64,000 nucleotides of DNA from Rhodobacterales bacterium (GTDB lineage Bacteria; Pseudomonadota; Alphaproteobacteria; Caulobacterales; Hyphomonadaceae): positions 1 to 64,000 of the forward strand of contig JACXUV010000008.1 of the NCBI GenBank assembly GCA_014763715.1. Reading direction: 5' to 3'. This document shows positions 57,259 through 64,000 of this stretch, piece by piece; the stretch's first letter is position 1; the number at the start of each line of letters is the position of its first letter. The notes below the pieces were generated by a model. That model saw nothing but the letters and a program-made list of their open reading frames with translations. It had not been told where the DNA came from and did not search any database. Made by a program: the position numbers and the translations under genes.

Positions 57259-57737
57259 AGCGCTTTTTCCAGGAACAGGGCCTGGCCCATTTCCGGGTCC
57301 AGCTCATAGGCGTGGTAGCCTGCGGCCTCATACACGCTGCGGGCGCGCGTGTTGCCGGAGAGGACTTCCAGCGTCAGCTTGCAGCAGTCACGCCGCCGCG
57401 CTTCAGCCTCGGCCGCATCCAGCAGATGGCGGGCAAGGCCCTTGCCGCGATGGTCCGGATGCACGGCAATGTCGTGCACGTTCAGCAGCGGACGGCAGGC
57501 AAAGGTGGAGAAGCCCTCGAAGGCATTCAGCAGACCAGCGGGCACGCCATCGTCGAAGGCCAGAAGGGTGAGGGCATTCGGGCGCGCGGCCAGCGCTTCG
57601 GCAAGATGGGCGCGGGCGCGTTCGCCCAGCGGTTTGCCGCCGCCCATCGGATCGCGCGCATACTGGTCCAGCAGGTCGATCAGGATCGCTGCGTCTGCTG
57701 CGTCGGTATAGTCTGCCGGGCGGATCGTGATGGTCAT
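57255..57737 (-). CDS. GNAT family N-acetyltransferase
   Basis: A 160-residue GNAT protein. The acetyl-CoA loop is DHRGKGLARHLLDAAEAEARRR near residues 95-115, and ARSVYEAAGYHAYELDPEMGQALFLEK closes the fold. Substrate unknown. It is five bases upstream of the ArsC-like stop and convergent with the HxlR-type regulator. Confidence 0.9.
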   Translation of the reverse strand: MTITIRPADYTDAADAAILIDLLDQYARDPMGGGKPLGERARAHLAEALAARPNALTLLAFDDGVPAGLLNAFEGFSTFACRPLLNVHDIAVHPDHRGKGLARHLLDAAEAEARRRDCCKLTLEVLSGNTRARSVYEAAGYHAYELDPEMGQALFLEKAL

Positions 57738-57742
57738 GCGGG

Positions 57743-58096
57743 TCAGCCGATCAGGGCGGCCTGCACATCCTTGCCCCAGCCGACATGAACCTCCTTGCCG
57801 CTTTCGATGACAGGACGCTTGATCAGGGTCGGATGGTCGGACAGCAGGGCTTTTTCGCCATTCGTGCCGGCCTTTGCCTTTTCGGCATTGGTCAACGCGC
57901 GCCAGGTGGCGGAGCTCTTGTTGACCAGTTTGTCCGGTGCAGCCTTCAGCCAGAGCGGCAGTTTCGCCGGCAGGTCAGCATCCTCGCGGATGTCGACAAA
58001 TTTCACCTGCGTGCCGGCAGCTTCGAGTTCGCGTTTCGCTTTGCGGCACGTGTCGCAATTTTTCAGTCCATAGAGGACCACGGCCTGTCCGGGCAT
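57743..58096 (-). CDS. ArsC/Spx/MgsR family protein
   Basis: A 117-residue thioredoxin-like protein. The CxxC motif NCDTCRKA is at residues 10-17, and RPVIESGKEVHVGWGKD ends the sequence, as in the YffB group of ArsC-like reductases. It could reduce or bind thiols, but the arsenate-resistance role is unlikely because no ars genes are nearby. The ATG at 58096 is used. The two minus-strand genes at 57255 and 57743 are probably cotranscribed. Confidence 0.9.
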   Translation of the reverse strand: MPGQAVVLYGLKNCDTCRKAKRELEAAGTQVKFVDIREDADLPAKLPLWLKAAPDKLVNKSSATWRALTNAEKAKAGTNGEKALLSDHPTLIKRPVIESGKEVHVGWGKDVQAALIG

Positions 58097-58198
58097 GTTC
58101 TGTCTCCGGTGTGAAGGAGGCGAGTCCCTATCCCCAAAGGCGAGTGGGCACAACCGGGCAAACACGTTGCGGCGCAGCACCCGGCCATGTTTTTCCAG

Positions 58199-58957
58199 TC
58201 AGCGCGCCGCATGGGCAGGGCTGCGCACAATGGCGACGATCGGGCCCATATCCAGGCCGCCATCGTCGCGCCCCAGCGATGGCGCATAGAGGCGCGAAAC
58301 CACTCCGTCGAGATAGAGCGCATCGGGTGTGCCCAGCCGGTCGCGGAAGAGACGGGCGAAGGTATCGAAGTTCACGGGTGCATCGCTGATCGCGAACCAG
58401 AGCGTCTTGCCATCTGCGCTGAGGCCGACGCCGTTGCGGCGCTTGCGGCTGGTGCCGTCCGGATTGAAGGCAGGGTGCAGCGTGCCGCCGATCACCAGCA
58501 TCGGGCCGGACTGGGTGGCGAAGCGGGCTTCGGGGGAGAGTGCCTCATAGGCCAGCGTTTCGGTGACATGCGCGGCGCCCCCGCCGTCCACCCAGAACAC
58601 GCCGTTCGGGAGCATGCCGAAATTGCCAGGCCCGGCACGGGTGACGAGGCCGGCATGTTCCTCGCCATCCTCAACATAGAGGCCGACCGGGCGGCGGTCC
58701 TCATGATACATGCCGGCATTCATCGCGAAGACCAGCTCTCCGCCGCTGGCCGCGATGCTCTCCGCCAGACGGTCGAAATCCGCGAATGGCGCGCCATCGG
58801 CATGGGTATGGAACAGGGCCAGGCCCGGATCGTCTGCCGGGAAATGGCACACCGTGAAGGGCTGGTCCTCGAAGCGCACCGCCTCGCACGCCTGCGGCGT
58901 CTCTACCCGGCAGGCAGGGAATATCAGGAGCAGGCAGAGAGGGAGCAGCGCGCGCAT
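58199..58957 (-). CDS. Phosphodiester glycosidase family protein, exported
   Basis: A 252-residue protein with a DUF2233/NAGPA-type domain. The N-terminus is a signal peptide (residues 1-18), with a cysteine at 16 that could be lipidated although the lipobox is imperfect (IFPAC). Family features include FAMNAGMYHEDRRPVGLYVEDG, NGVFWVDGGG, TQSGPMLVIGG and a KTLWFAISDAP strand. The NAGPA domain removes N-acetylglucosamine from phosphodiesters in animals; bacterial substrates are largely unknown. Confidence 0.87.
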   Translation of the reverse strand: MRALLPLCLLLIFPACRVETPQACEAVRFEDQPFTVCHFPADDPGLALFHTHADGAPFADFDRLAESIAASGGELVFAMNAGMYHEDRRPVGLYVEDGEEHAGLVTRAGPGNFGMLPNGVFWVDGGGAAHVTETLAYEALSPEARFATQSGPMLVIGGTLHPAFNPDGTSRKRRNGVGLSADGKTLWFAISDAPVNFDTFARLFRDRLGTPDALYLDGVVSRLYAPSLGRDDGGLDMGPIVAIVRSPAHAAR

Positions 58958-59120
58958 CAGGAGGGGGAGTCTATCTGGCCTGACGCCATTCTGCCAATGC
59001 CGGGCTCATGTGCCAGGCGAGCGCCGAATCCGAATTTCAACCGCAAGCATTCTTGCGAACAATCTTCGCTTGACCTTCTCATAGTCGCCGATAATCACTG
59101 GAAAAAAGTAGGGGGTTCCT

Positions 59121-59744
59121 TTGAAGAGATTGATGACGGCGCTGCTCCTCTGGGGGGCATGTGGCGGGTATTGCCTGCAGGCCAGTGCGGAGCGGCTGGA
59201 GACACTTGGCCCGGAGCCGATTGAGGCTCTGGATGTCACGATGCAGCCCGGCAACGGCACGTTCATGGTTGTTGACTCTCGCATGACGGAGACGGCAACC
59301 GCGGCGGTTCTGGCTGGTGTGATTGGCGCCGGGATCAATTCCGCGATCAATGCGGACGAGGACAGGAAGAAGGCTGAACCTTATCAGGCTGCAGCAAGCC
59401 AGATCGATGTGGCTGGCCTGGTTGAAACCGCGCTGCGCGATACGCTCGCCAGCAAGGACTTCCCGATGGCGGATGAAAACCTTGCCAGCCATGTGCTCTC
59501 TGTCGAGGTCAAGGACTGGGGGCTTACCCGCGTCGCCTTCGACCGCGCGGACATGGCCGTGTTCCTCAAGGTCTCAGTTGTCATGACAACGGGCAAGACG
59601 AAGGTCTGGGATGCTTATGTGAAGGAGTCGGGCCGCTCGTCAGGCTTCCTGTCTGAAACGACCCCCGAACGCTTTTCCGAAGACATGCACAAGCTTGCCT
59701 CCAAGACCGGCAAGCGTATCGCGTACGAAATCATCTATCGATAG
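59121..59744 (+). CDS. Hypothetical exported protein (first of a pair)
   Basis: A 207-residue protein with a signal peptide (residues 1-23, cleavage after ASA). It starts with TTG at 59121, which gives the MKR start; a run of five G lies just upstream. The region after residue 50 has a Gly/Ala-rich stretch (ATAAVLAGVIGAGINSAIN) that may insert or pack in a membrane, followed by a soluble domain. It is followed 11 bases later by a lipoprotein gene with a similar predicted localisation, so the pair may work together. Confidence 0.6.
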   Translation: MKRLMTALLLWGACGGYCLQASAERLETLGPEPIEALDVTMQPGNGTFMVVDSRMTETATAAVLAGVIGAGINSAINADEDRKKAEPYQAAASQIDVAGLVETALRDTLASKDFPMADENLASHVLSVEVKDWGLTRVAFDRADMAVFLKVSVVMTTGKTKVWDAYVKESGRSSGFLSETTPERFSEDMHKLASKTGKRIAYEIIYR

Positions 59745-59755
59745 GAGTTATACGG

Positions 59756-60406
59756 ATGAAACGACTGATTGGCCTTTTGATGGGCGTTTTCAGCCTGACC
59801 GCGTGTGCCACCGGCACCACGAACCTGACATTGGGTCTGGCTGATGATGCCGTCAAGCCGGGGGTCATCTCGGAGGCGCCGGCACGGACTCTGTATCTGG
59901 CGGAAGTGACCGATGAGCGGGATCCGACCCGCATCGACCGTATCGGAAACAAGCGCAACGGCTATGGCATGGTCATGGGCGCCGTCGGCACCAATGAGCC
60001 GGTCACCGACACAGTCGCCGACACCCTGACCAAGACGTTTGAGGCCAGTGGGCACAAAGTGGTTTCGGAGCAGGATGGCGCGCCGCTGCGGGTCGACGCC
60101 GCCGTGAAAACCTTCTGGTTCGACTACAAGACCGGCTTTGTGACGGTCGAGTTTTTCGGTGACATTCAGATCGCCCTCAAAGTGACAGACACGGCAACAG
60201 GTGCCGTCGTGTTCGACGACATCTTCAAGGGATACTACTCCGACAAGACGGGTGGTGGTCTCAGCAAGACCTGGACCCGCGTGATGGATTCTGCCCTGGC
60301 GGATCTCTCGCGTGAGATCAGCCTGTCGAGCGATCTGTTGATGGTTCTGGAAGAGGCGGAAGAGCCGGCCGCTGCGGATGCGCCTGCGGAAGACACCGTT
60401 TCCTGA
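59756..60406 (+). CDS. Predicted lipoprotein (second of a pair), YajG-like
   Basis: A 216-residue lipoprotein. The lipobox SLTAC places the lipid cysteine at residue 17. The soluble domain (about residues 40-190) recalls the YajG family, with TLYLAEVTDERDP near the start and a strand-rich middle. No function is known for YajG. AGGAG lies eight bases before the ATG. A strong terminator follows 23 bases after the stop. Probably in one transcript with the preceding exported protein. Confidence 0.65.
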   Translation: MKRLIGLLMGVFSLTACATGTTNLTLGLADDAVKPGVISEAPARTLYLAEVTDERDPTRIDRIGNKRNGYGMVMGAVGTNEPVTDTVADTLTKTFEASGHKVVSEQDGAPLRVDAAVKTFWFDYKTGFVTVEFFGDIQIALKVTDTATGAVVFDDIFKGYYSDKTGGGLSKTWTRVMDSALADLSREISLSSDLLMVLEEAEEPAAADAPAEDTVS

Positions 60407-60429
60407 CGCCTGTCTCCCGCCTGAATTTG

Positions 60430-60460
60430 AAGCCCGCCTCCTGCCGAGGCGGGCTTTTTC
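60430..60460 (+). terminator. Rho-independent terminator after the lipoprotein pair
   Basis: A perfect 11-base stem AAGCCCGCCTC/GAGGCGGGCTT (60430-60440 and 60446-60456) with a 5-base loop, followed by TTT. Confidence 0.92.
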
Positions 60461-60489
60461 ATTTGGGGCGGGCGTTTGGCTTCGGTTTG

Positions 60490-60555
60490 TTTCGATATAT
60501 CTACATCTTGCATTTTCGATATATCTAAATTATATGCGATTTAGATATATCGAAA
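60490..60555 (+). promoter_or_regulatory. Promoter and operator of the padR-type gene
   Basis: The 17-base arms 60514-60530 and 60539-60555 are perfect inverted copies (TTTCGATATATCTAAAT / ATTTAGATATATCGAAA) separated by 8 bases. A third half-site, TTTCGATATATCTA, sits at 60490-60503. A promoter-like pair TTGCAT (60508-60513) and TATATG (60531-60536) is spaced exactly 17 bases, so the left arm fills the spacer and the right arm lies downstream of the minus-10 box. A bound dimer would block transcription of the gene that starts at 60565. Confidence 0.7.
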
Positions 60556-60564
60556 GGAAAGCAA

Positions 60565-61206
60565 ATGAGATATCGAAACAGACATTCAAATCGCGGCACG
60601 GGCGTGCACATCTTTGTCGATCAGGACGAAGCCTGTGGCGGCCCGCGCGGAAACCGGAAAGGCTGGGGCATGCGACAGGGAAGAGGTGGCGGATGTGGAA
60701 TGGGCCGCGGTGAAGGCCGTGGCCGGAGTGGTCCGGGCCGGCGCCGCCCGCTGGATCATGGCGCCCTGCGCCTGTTGATGCTGAAGCTGATCGCGGAAAC
60801 CCCGCGCCATGGCTATGAGCTGATCCGCGAGATCGAGACCCGCACCGGCGGGGCCTATGTGCCGAGCCCCGGTGTCATTTATCCGGCGCTGGAAGCGCTG
60901 CTCGATCTTGGCTGGGTCCGTGCCGAGGCGGACGGTTCGCGCCGGTCTTTCCACATGACGGAAGCCGGTGAGGCCGAACTGGCGGCAGAAGGCGAAACAC
61001 TGGAGCGGATCGAAGCGCGACTGGCTGACCTTCTGGACAGCAACCGGCCGGAAGACCCGCAGGATGTCCGCGGGGCCATGTGGCGCCTGCGCCATGCGGT
61101 GCGTGAGGCCGTTCGTGCGAACCCGGACGATCCGGACTTGCGCAAGGCCCTTGCTGACATCCTGGCAGAGGCGCAGGAGCGCATCACCAAGCTGGATGAG
61201 AGCTGA
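60565..61206 (+). CDS. PadR family transcriptional regulator
   Basis: A 213-residue winged-helix regulator. A 60-residue Gly/Arg-rich N-terminal extension with Cys and His residues precedes the PadR domain: LMLKLIAETPRHGYELIREIETRTGGAYVPSPGVIYPALEALLDLGWV. The C-terminal helices (about residues 145-213) probably dimerise. It begins with an ATG after AAGGA, and the upstream palindrome strongly suggests autoregulation. No transporter or enzyme gene is cotranscribed here, so its main target is not evident. Confidence 0.9.
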   Translation: MRYRNRHSNRGTGVHIFVDQDEACGGPRGNRKGWGMRQGRGGGCGMGRGEGRGRSGPGRRRPLDHGALRLLMLKLIAETPRHGYELIREIETRTGGAYVPSPGVIYPALEALLDLGWVRAEADGSRRSFHMTEAGEAELAAEGETLERIEARLADLLDSNRPEDPQDVRGAMWRLRHAVREAVRANPDDPDLRKALADILAEAQERITKLDES

Positions 61207-61233
61207 CCGATAAAAGATGAAGCGCAAGGAGAG

Positions 61234-61258
61234 GGGAGGCGAAAGCCTCCCTTCTTTT
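61234..61258 (+). terminator. Rho-independent terminator after the padR-type gene
   Basis: A 7-base stem GGGAGGC/GCCTCCC closed by a GAAA tetraloop, followed by TTCTTTT. It lies 28 bases after the stop and ends eight bases before the rlmN stop on the other strand. Confidence 0.85.
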
Positions 61259-61266
61259 ATGTCCTG

Positions 61267-62454
61267 TTAGGCCTGTGCTTCGCCGCCGGCTTCGGCTTCC
61301 AGCGCTTCGCGGCGCTTTTCAGCGGCAGATTTCTTGACGCTTTCGGAGCGCAGCTGGCCACAGGCGGCGAGAATGTCCCGCCCGCGCGGCGTGCGGATGG
61401 GGGAGGCATAGCCCGCCCGGTTCAGCACTTCGGCAAACGCCTCGATCGTTTCCCAGTCGGAGCATTCATAAGGGCTGCCCGGCCAGGGGTTGAACGGAAT
61501 CAGGTTGATCTTCGCCGGCACGCCTTTCAGCAGGCGGACAAGGTCGCGCGCTTCAGCCAGCGAGTCGTTGACGCCCTTCAGCATGACATATTCGAACGTC
61601 ACGCGCTTCGAGTTGCTGAGGTCCGGATAGGCGCGGATCGCGTCGAACAGGGTTTGGAGATCGTATTTGCGGTTGATCGGCACGATCTCGTTGCGCAGGT
61701 CGTTGTTCGTCGCGTGCAGCGAGATGGCGAGCGCCGCATTGGTGCGGTGGCCAAGCTCGGGGATCTTTGGTGCGACGCCCGCGGTGGACACCGTGATGCG
61801 CCTGCGGCCGATGGCGATGCCGTCGCCGTCGGAAATCGTGTCGATCGCCTCGGCCACATTGTCGAGATTGTAGAGCGGCTCGCCCATGCCCATGAAAACG
61901 ATATTGGTCAGGCGCCGGTTCTCGGTCGACGTCGGCCATTCGCCCAGCCCGTCCCGTGCGATGAGTACCTGCGCAACGATTTCCTGGGCGGTCAGGTTGC
62001 GGACGAGTTTCTGCGTGCCGGTGTGGCAGAAGGTGCAGTTCAGCGTACAGCCGACCTGGCTGGATACGCAGAGCGCCCCGGCCTTGCCGACATCCGGGAT
62101 AAAGACGCTTTCGCCTTCAATACCGGGGCCGAAACGGGTCAGCCATTTCTGCGTGCCATCTCGGGACACCTGATGGTCGGCGATTTCCGGCCGGGTGAGG
62201 ATGTAGTTTTCCGCCAGCTGGGCGCGCAGCTCCTTTGCGACATCGGTCATGTCGGCAAAGTCCTGCGTGCCGAAATGATGGATCCAGCGGCGCAGCTGCT
62301 TCGCGCGCATGCCGGCTTTCTTCGGCTCGACGCCCATGGCTTCCATCTCTGCCTTCAGTGCAGGCAGGCTCAACCCGGCCAGAGAACGTGGCTGGGAAGG
62401 CAGGGCTGCGGGCGCCGGATCGGGGCGGCGGGAAAGGTCCAGTTCGGTTTTCAT
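61267..62454 (-). CDS. rlmN: 23S rRNA (adenine(2503)-C(2))-methyltransferase RlmN
   Basis: RlmN methylates A2503 of 23S rRNA and A37 of some tRNAs by radical SAM chemistry. The 395-residue product has the cluster motif C136-x3-C140-x2-C143 in [12 protein letters not shown], preceded by [20 protein letters not shown] and [16 protein letters not shown] are family motifs; the latter, with the cysteine in YECS, is part of the methyl-transfer region. It starts at the ATG at 62454, 172 bases from the divergent OmpA-type gene. Confidence 0.95.
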   Translation of the reverse strand: MKTELDLSRRPDPAPAALPSQPRSLAGLSLPALKAEMEAMGVEPKKAGMRAKQLRRWIHHFGTQDFADMTDVAKELRAQLAENYILTRPEIADHQVSRDGTQKWLTRFGPGIEGESVFIPDVGKAGALCVSSQVGCTLNCTFCHTGTQKLVRNLTAQEIVAQVLIARDGLGEWPTSTENRRLTNIVFMGMGEPLYNLDNVAEAIDTISDGDGIAIGRRRITVSTAGVAPKIPELGHRTNAALAISLHATNNDLRNEIVPINRKYDLQTLFDAIRAYPDLSNSKRVTFEYVMLKGVNDSLAEARDLVRLLKGVPAKINLIPFNPWPGSPYECSDWETIEAFAEVLNRAGYASPIRTPRGRDILAACGQLRSESVKKSAAEKRREALEAEAGGEAQA

Positions 62455-62626
62455 GTCGCGGCGCCTATATCACGGTTAAGTTGTTGGCGGAAACATCCTG
62501 CGCACTTATGGTTCATGAGGGGTTCATGTGAACGCCCTGAAAAAGCCACGAGTGGAACATATGGGTCCGCCGCGCGTTGATACGCGTCCCGATAGTGGGC
62601 TGATCCAGATTATGGAGCTGATAACA

Positions 62627-63256
62627 ATGAAACGTCTCGCCATCGCCGTCTGTGCTGTCTCGATGCTCACCGCCTGTGCGGAAGGGCCTAGCCGTAACGT
62701 CTGGACCGGCGCCGCTGCCGGCGCGATCCTCGGAGCCGGGGCAGGTACGCTTGCCGGTGGCGATGATGGCCGCAACGCTGCCATTGGTGCTGCTGTGGGC
62801 GCCATCGCAGGCGCCGCTGTCGGCGACTACATGGACAAGCAGGAAGCCAAGCTGCGCCAGCAAACCGCCGGCACCGGCATCGGTGTTGAGCGCCAGGGCG
62901 ACCAGATCGCGCTGACCATGCCGTCGAACATCACGTTCGACGTCGACAGCGCCACGATCAAACCCGGCTTCTACGCGTCTCTGAACGATGTCGCCACGAC
63001 GCTGGTCGACTATCCGTCGACCGCTGTGGACGTCATCGGCCATGCCTCTTCGGACGGCCCGGACGATTACAACATGCAGCTGTCGCAGCGCCGCGCTGCG
63101 GCCGTGCAGAACTATCTGATCGGCCAGGGCGTTGCTTCTGTCCGCCTGCGTGCCATCGGTATGGGTGAGACCCAGCCGATTGCCGACAACTCGACCGCTG
63201 AAGGCCGCGCTGCCAACCGCCGCGTGGAAATCATCCTGACCCCGGTTACCCAGTAA
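62627..63256 (+). CDS. OmpA family lipoprotein with glycine zipper
   Basis: A 209-residue lipoprotein. The lipobox MLTAC places the lipid cysteine at residue 17. A glycine-zipper region (GAAAGAILGAGAGTLAGG and GAAVGAIAGAAVG, residues 25-65) may insert in the outer membrane, and an OmpA-like peptidoglycan-binding domain (about 98-209) follows, with NRRVEIILTP at the end. YiaD-type protein. The open frame starts earlier, but the ATG at 62627 begins the signal peptide and has GGAG upstream. A strong terminator follows. Confidence 0.92.
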   Translation: MKRLAIAVCAVSMLTACAEGPSRNVWTGAAAGAILGAGAGTLAGGDDGRNAAIGAAVGAIAGAAVGDYMDKQEAKLRQQTAGTGIGVERQGDQIALTMPSNITFDVDSATIKPGFYASLNDVATTLVDYPSTAVDVIGHASSDGPDDYNMQLSQRRAAAVQNYLIGQGVASVRLRAIGMGETQPIADNSTAEGRAANRRVEIILTPVTQ

Positions 63257-63293
63257 GGCGCCTTTGCCCTTCGGCCCTGATGGGCCAGACAAG

Positions 63294-63330
63294 AAAGGCC
63301 AGCCGGTTTGATGCCGGCTGGCCTTTTCTT
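63294..63330 (+). terminator. Rho-independent terminator after the OmpA-type gene
   Basis: A perfect 13-base stem AAAGGCCAGCCGG/CCGGCTGGCCTTT (63294-63306 and 63314-63326) with a 7-base loop, followed by TCTT. Confidence 0.95.
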
Positions 63331-63406
63331 TGGACGATTGTCCGGACCGGTATTTGCGCGACTTCTGTGTCCGGAACGTCTATAGGTCGGAAAAAAGGGG
63401 GGGCAG

Positions 63407-64000
63407 GTGAGGGAAGAGATCCCGGTTCAGAACCCGCGAGGAACATTCGGCAAGCCGGGGCCGTATCGCGGCGCGTTTTCCGAAGCCATCCGCGGTGTGT
63501 CCTGGCTGTTCCTGAAGGCGGCAGGCTGGCATGTCGCAACGGACTGGCCGGGCGTTGCCAAATCGCTCGTCATCGCCGCGCCGCATACGTCAAACCTCGA
63601 TGGCCTGCTCATGCTGGCGATTGCCGGCTGGTACCGGCAGAAGCTGAGCTGGATGGGCAAGGCCTCCCTTGTGTCGGGCCCGTTCGGCGGGCTGGTGCGC
63701 CGGGCCGGGTGTATCCCGGTCGACCGGTCGAAGGCGGGGGACCTTGTCGTCCAGATGCGGGAGGCTTTCGATGCGGCAGATTCCCTTCATCTCGCCATCT
63801 CACCGGAAGGGACGCGGGATGCCAATCCTGACTGGAAAACCGGCTTCTGGCACATTGCGAAATCCGCCAATGTGCCCGTACTGATTGCGGTTCTGGACTT
63901 CGGCACGAAACAGATGCGGTTCGAGGGGCCGATGACATTGAGCGAGGATGCCGGCGCTGACCTCGCGCAGATCGTCTCGCACTATCGCGACGCCCAGGGG
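63407..64000 (+). CDS. Lysophospholipid acyltransferase family protein (3' end outside window)
   Basis: A 198-codon open frame without a stop before the window ends. It starts with a GTG at 63407, preceded by a long G-run that includes AGGGGG. The catalytic box HTSNLD (HX4D) is at about residues 62-67, and the SPEGTR motif is near 129-134, as in PlsC-type acyltransferases. GKASLVSGPFGGLVRRAGCIPVDR is typical of the soluble, single-domain members of the family. It differs in sequence from plsC at 1806. The rest of the gene lies beyond the window. Confidence 0.88.
   Translation, partial: MREEIPVQNPRGTFGKPGPYRGAFSEAIRGVSWLFLKAAGWHVATDWPGVAKSLVIAAPHTSNLDGLLMLAIAGWYRQKLSWMGKASLVSGPFGGLVRRAGCIPVDRSKAGDLVVQMREAFDAADSLHLAISPEGTRDANPDWKTGFWHIAKSANVPVLIAVLDFGTKQMRFEGPMTLSEDAGADLAQIVSHYRDAQG

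Noticed and set aside
57743-58096. Arsenate reductase for arsenic resistance
   Set aside because: The protein fits the YffB/Spx side of the ArsC family, and no arsR, arsB or acr3 gene is near.

Overview
The window is a GC-rich (roughly 63-65% by eye) chromosomal segment of an alphaproteobacterium. Several clusters point to the Caulobacterales/Rhodobacterales side, most likely a Hyphomonadaceae (Hyphomonas-like) organism: the helicase/S4/TerB/7Fe-ferredoxin/CarD run, a DUF2125 protein, ftsEX beside a DUF218 protein and plsC, and the tol-pal cluster leading into tilS-ftsH. The genus is an inference from gene content. Coding density is high, with many ATGA/GTGA-type overlaps. I see no rRNA, tRNA, CRISPR array, transposase, integrase or phage gene.

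Layout. 1-4,227: envelope/division operon (ftsE end, ftsX, DUF218, plsC, DUF2125, a 3-methyladenine glycosylase). 4,367-7,791: HNH nuclease, LpxH-like phosphoesterase, membrane acyltransferase, a small membrane protein. 7,846-13,660: Suv3-like helicase, S4 protein, TerB-like protein, fdxA, carD, then small proteins. 13,999-18,316: acyl-CoA synthetase divergent from proA-nadD-thiF/moeB-like. 18,397-20,013: a hydrolase and a lipocalin. 20,045-29,846: ybgC-tolQ-tolR-tolA-tolB-pal-pal2-cpoB-tilS-ftsH, with pal duplicated in tandem together with its terminator. 29,847-31,618: a repeat-rich gap, an orphan gene and an acetyltransferase. 31,615-35,035: sdhCDAB on the minus strand. 35,144-45,711: peptidase-like DUF885, ABC exporter, glutamine amidotransferase, phosphomannomutase, GST, UDP-glucose dehydrogenase, FSA-type transaldolase, thiD, PhzF-like. 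45,786-50,545: orphan gene, YkgJ-like, SlyX, an AT-rich P-loop ATPase inserted beside thiC, and thiC with its TPP riboswitch. 50,566-58,957: mostly single metabolic, acetyltransferase and oxidoreductase genes. 59,121-64,000: two exported proteins, a PadR-type regulator with a striking operator, rlmN, an OmpA-type lipoprotein, and an acyltransferase cut by the window end.

How the parts fit. The dominant theme is the cell envelope: division-site ABC complex, phospholipid acylation (two plsC-type genes), lipid A precursor hydrolysis, Tol-Pal with two Pal lipoproteins, sugar-nucleotide synthesis (phosphomannomutase plus UDP-glucose dehydrogenase) and several lipoproteins. Central metabolism is represented by succinate dehydrogenase, proline and NAD synthesis, and thiamine synthesis (thiC, thiD).

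Items most worth a second look: the tandem pal duplication with identical terminator sequence; a 17-bp perfect inverted repeat filling the promoter spacer of the padR-type gene; the AT-rich ATPase next to thiC; and a degenerate 10-bp phased repeat (GTCCG/GTCAT units) occurring at two loci 16 kb apart, each next to an orphan gene. Nothing here is by itself proof of a new system. All functional names rest on motif recognition without database searches.
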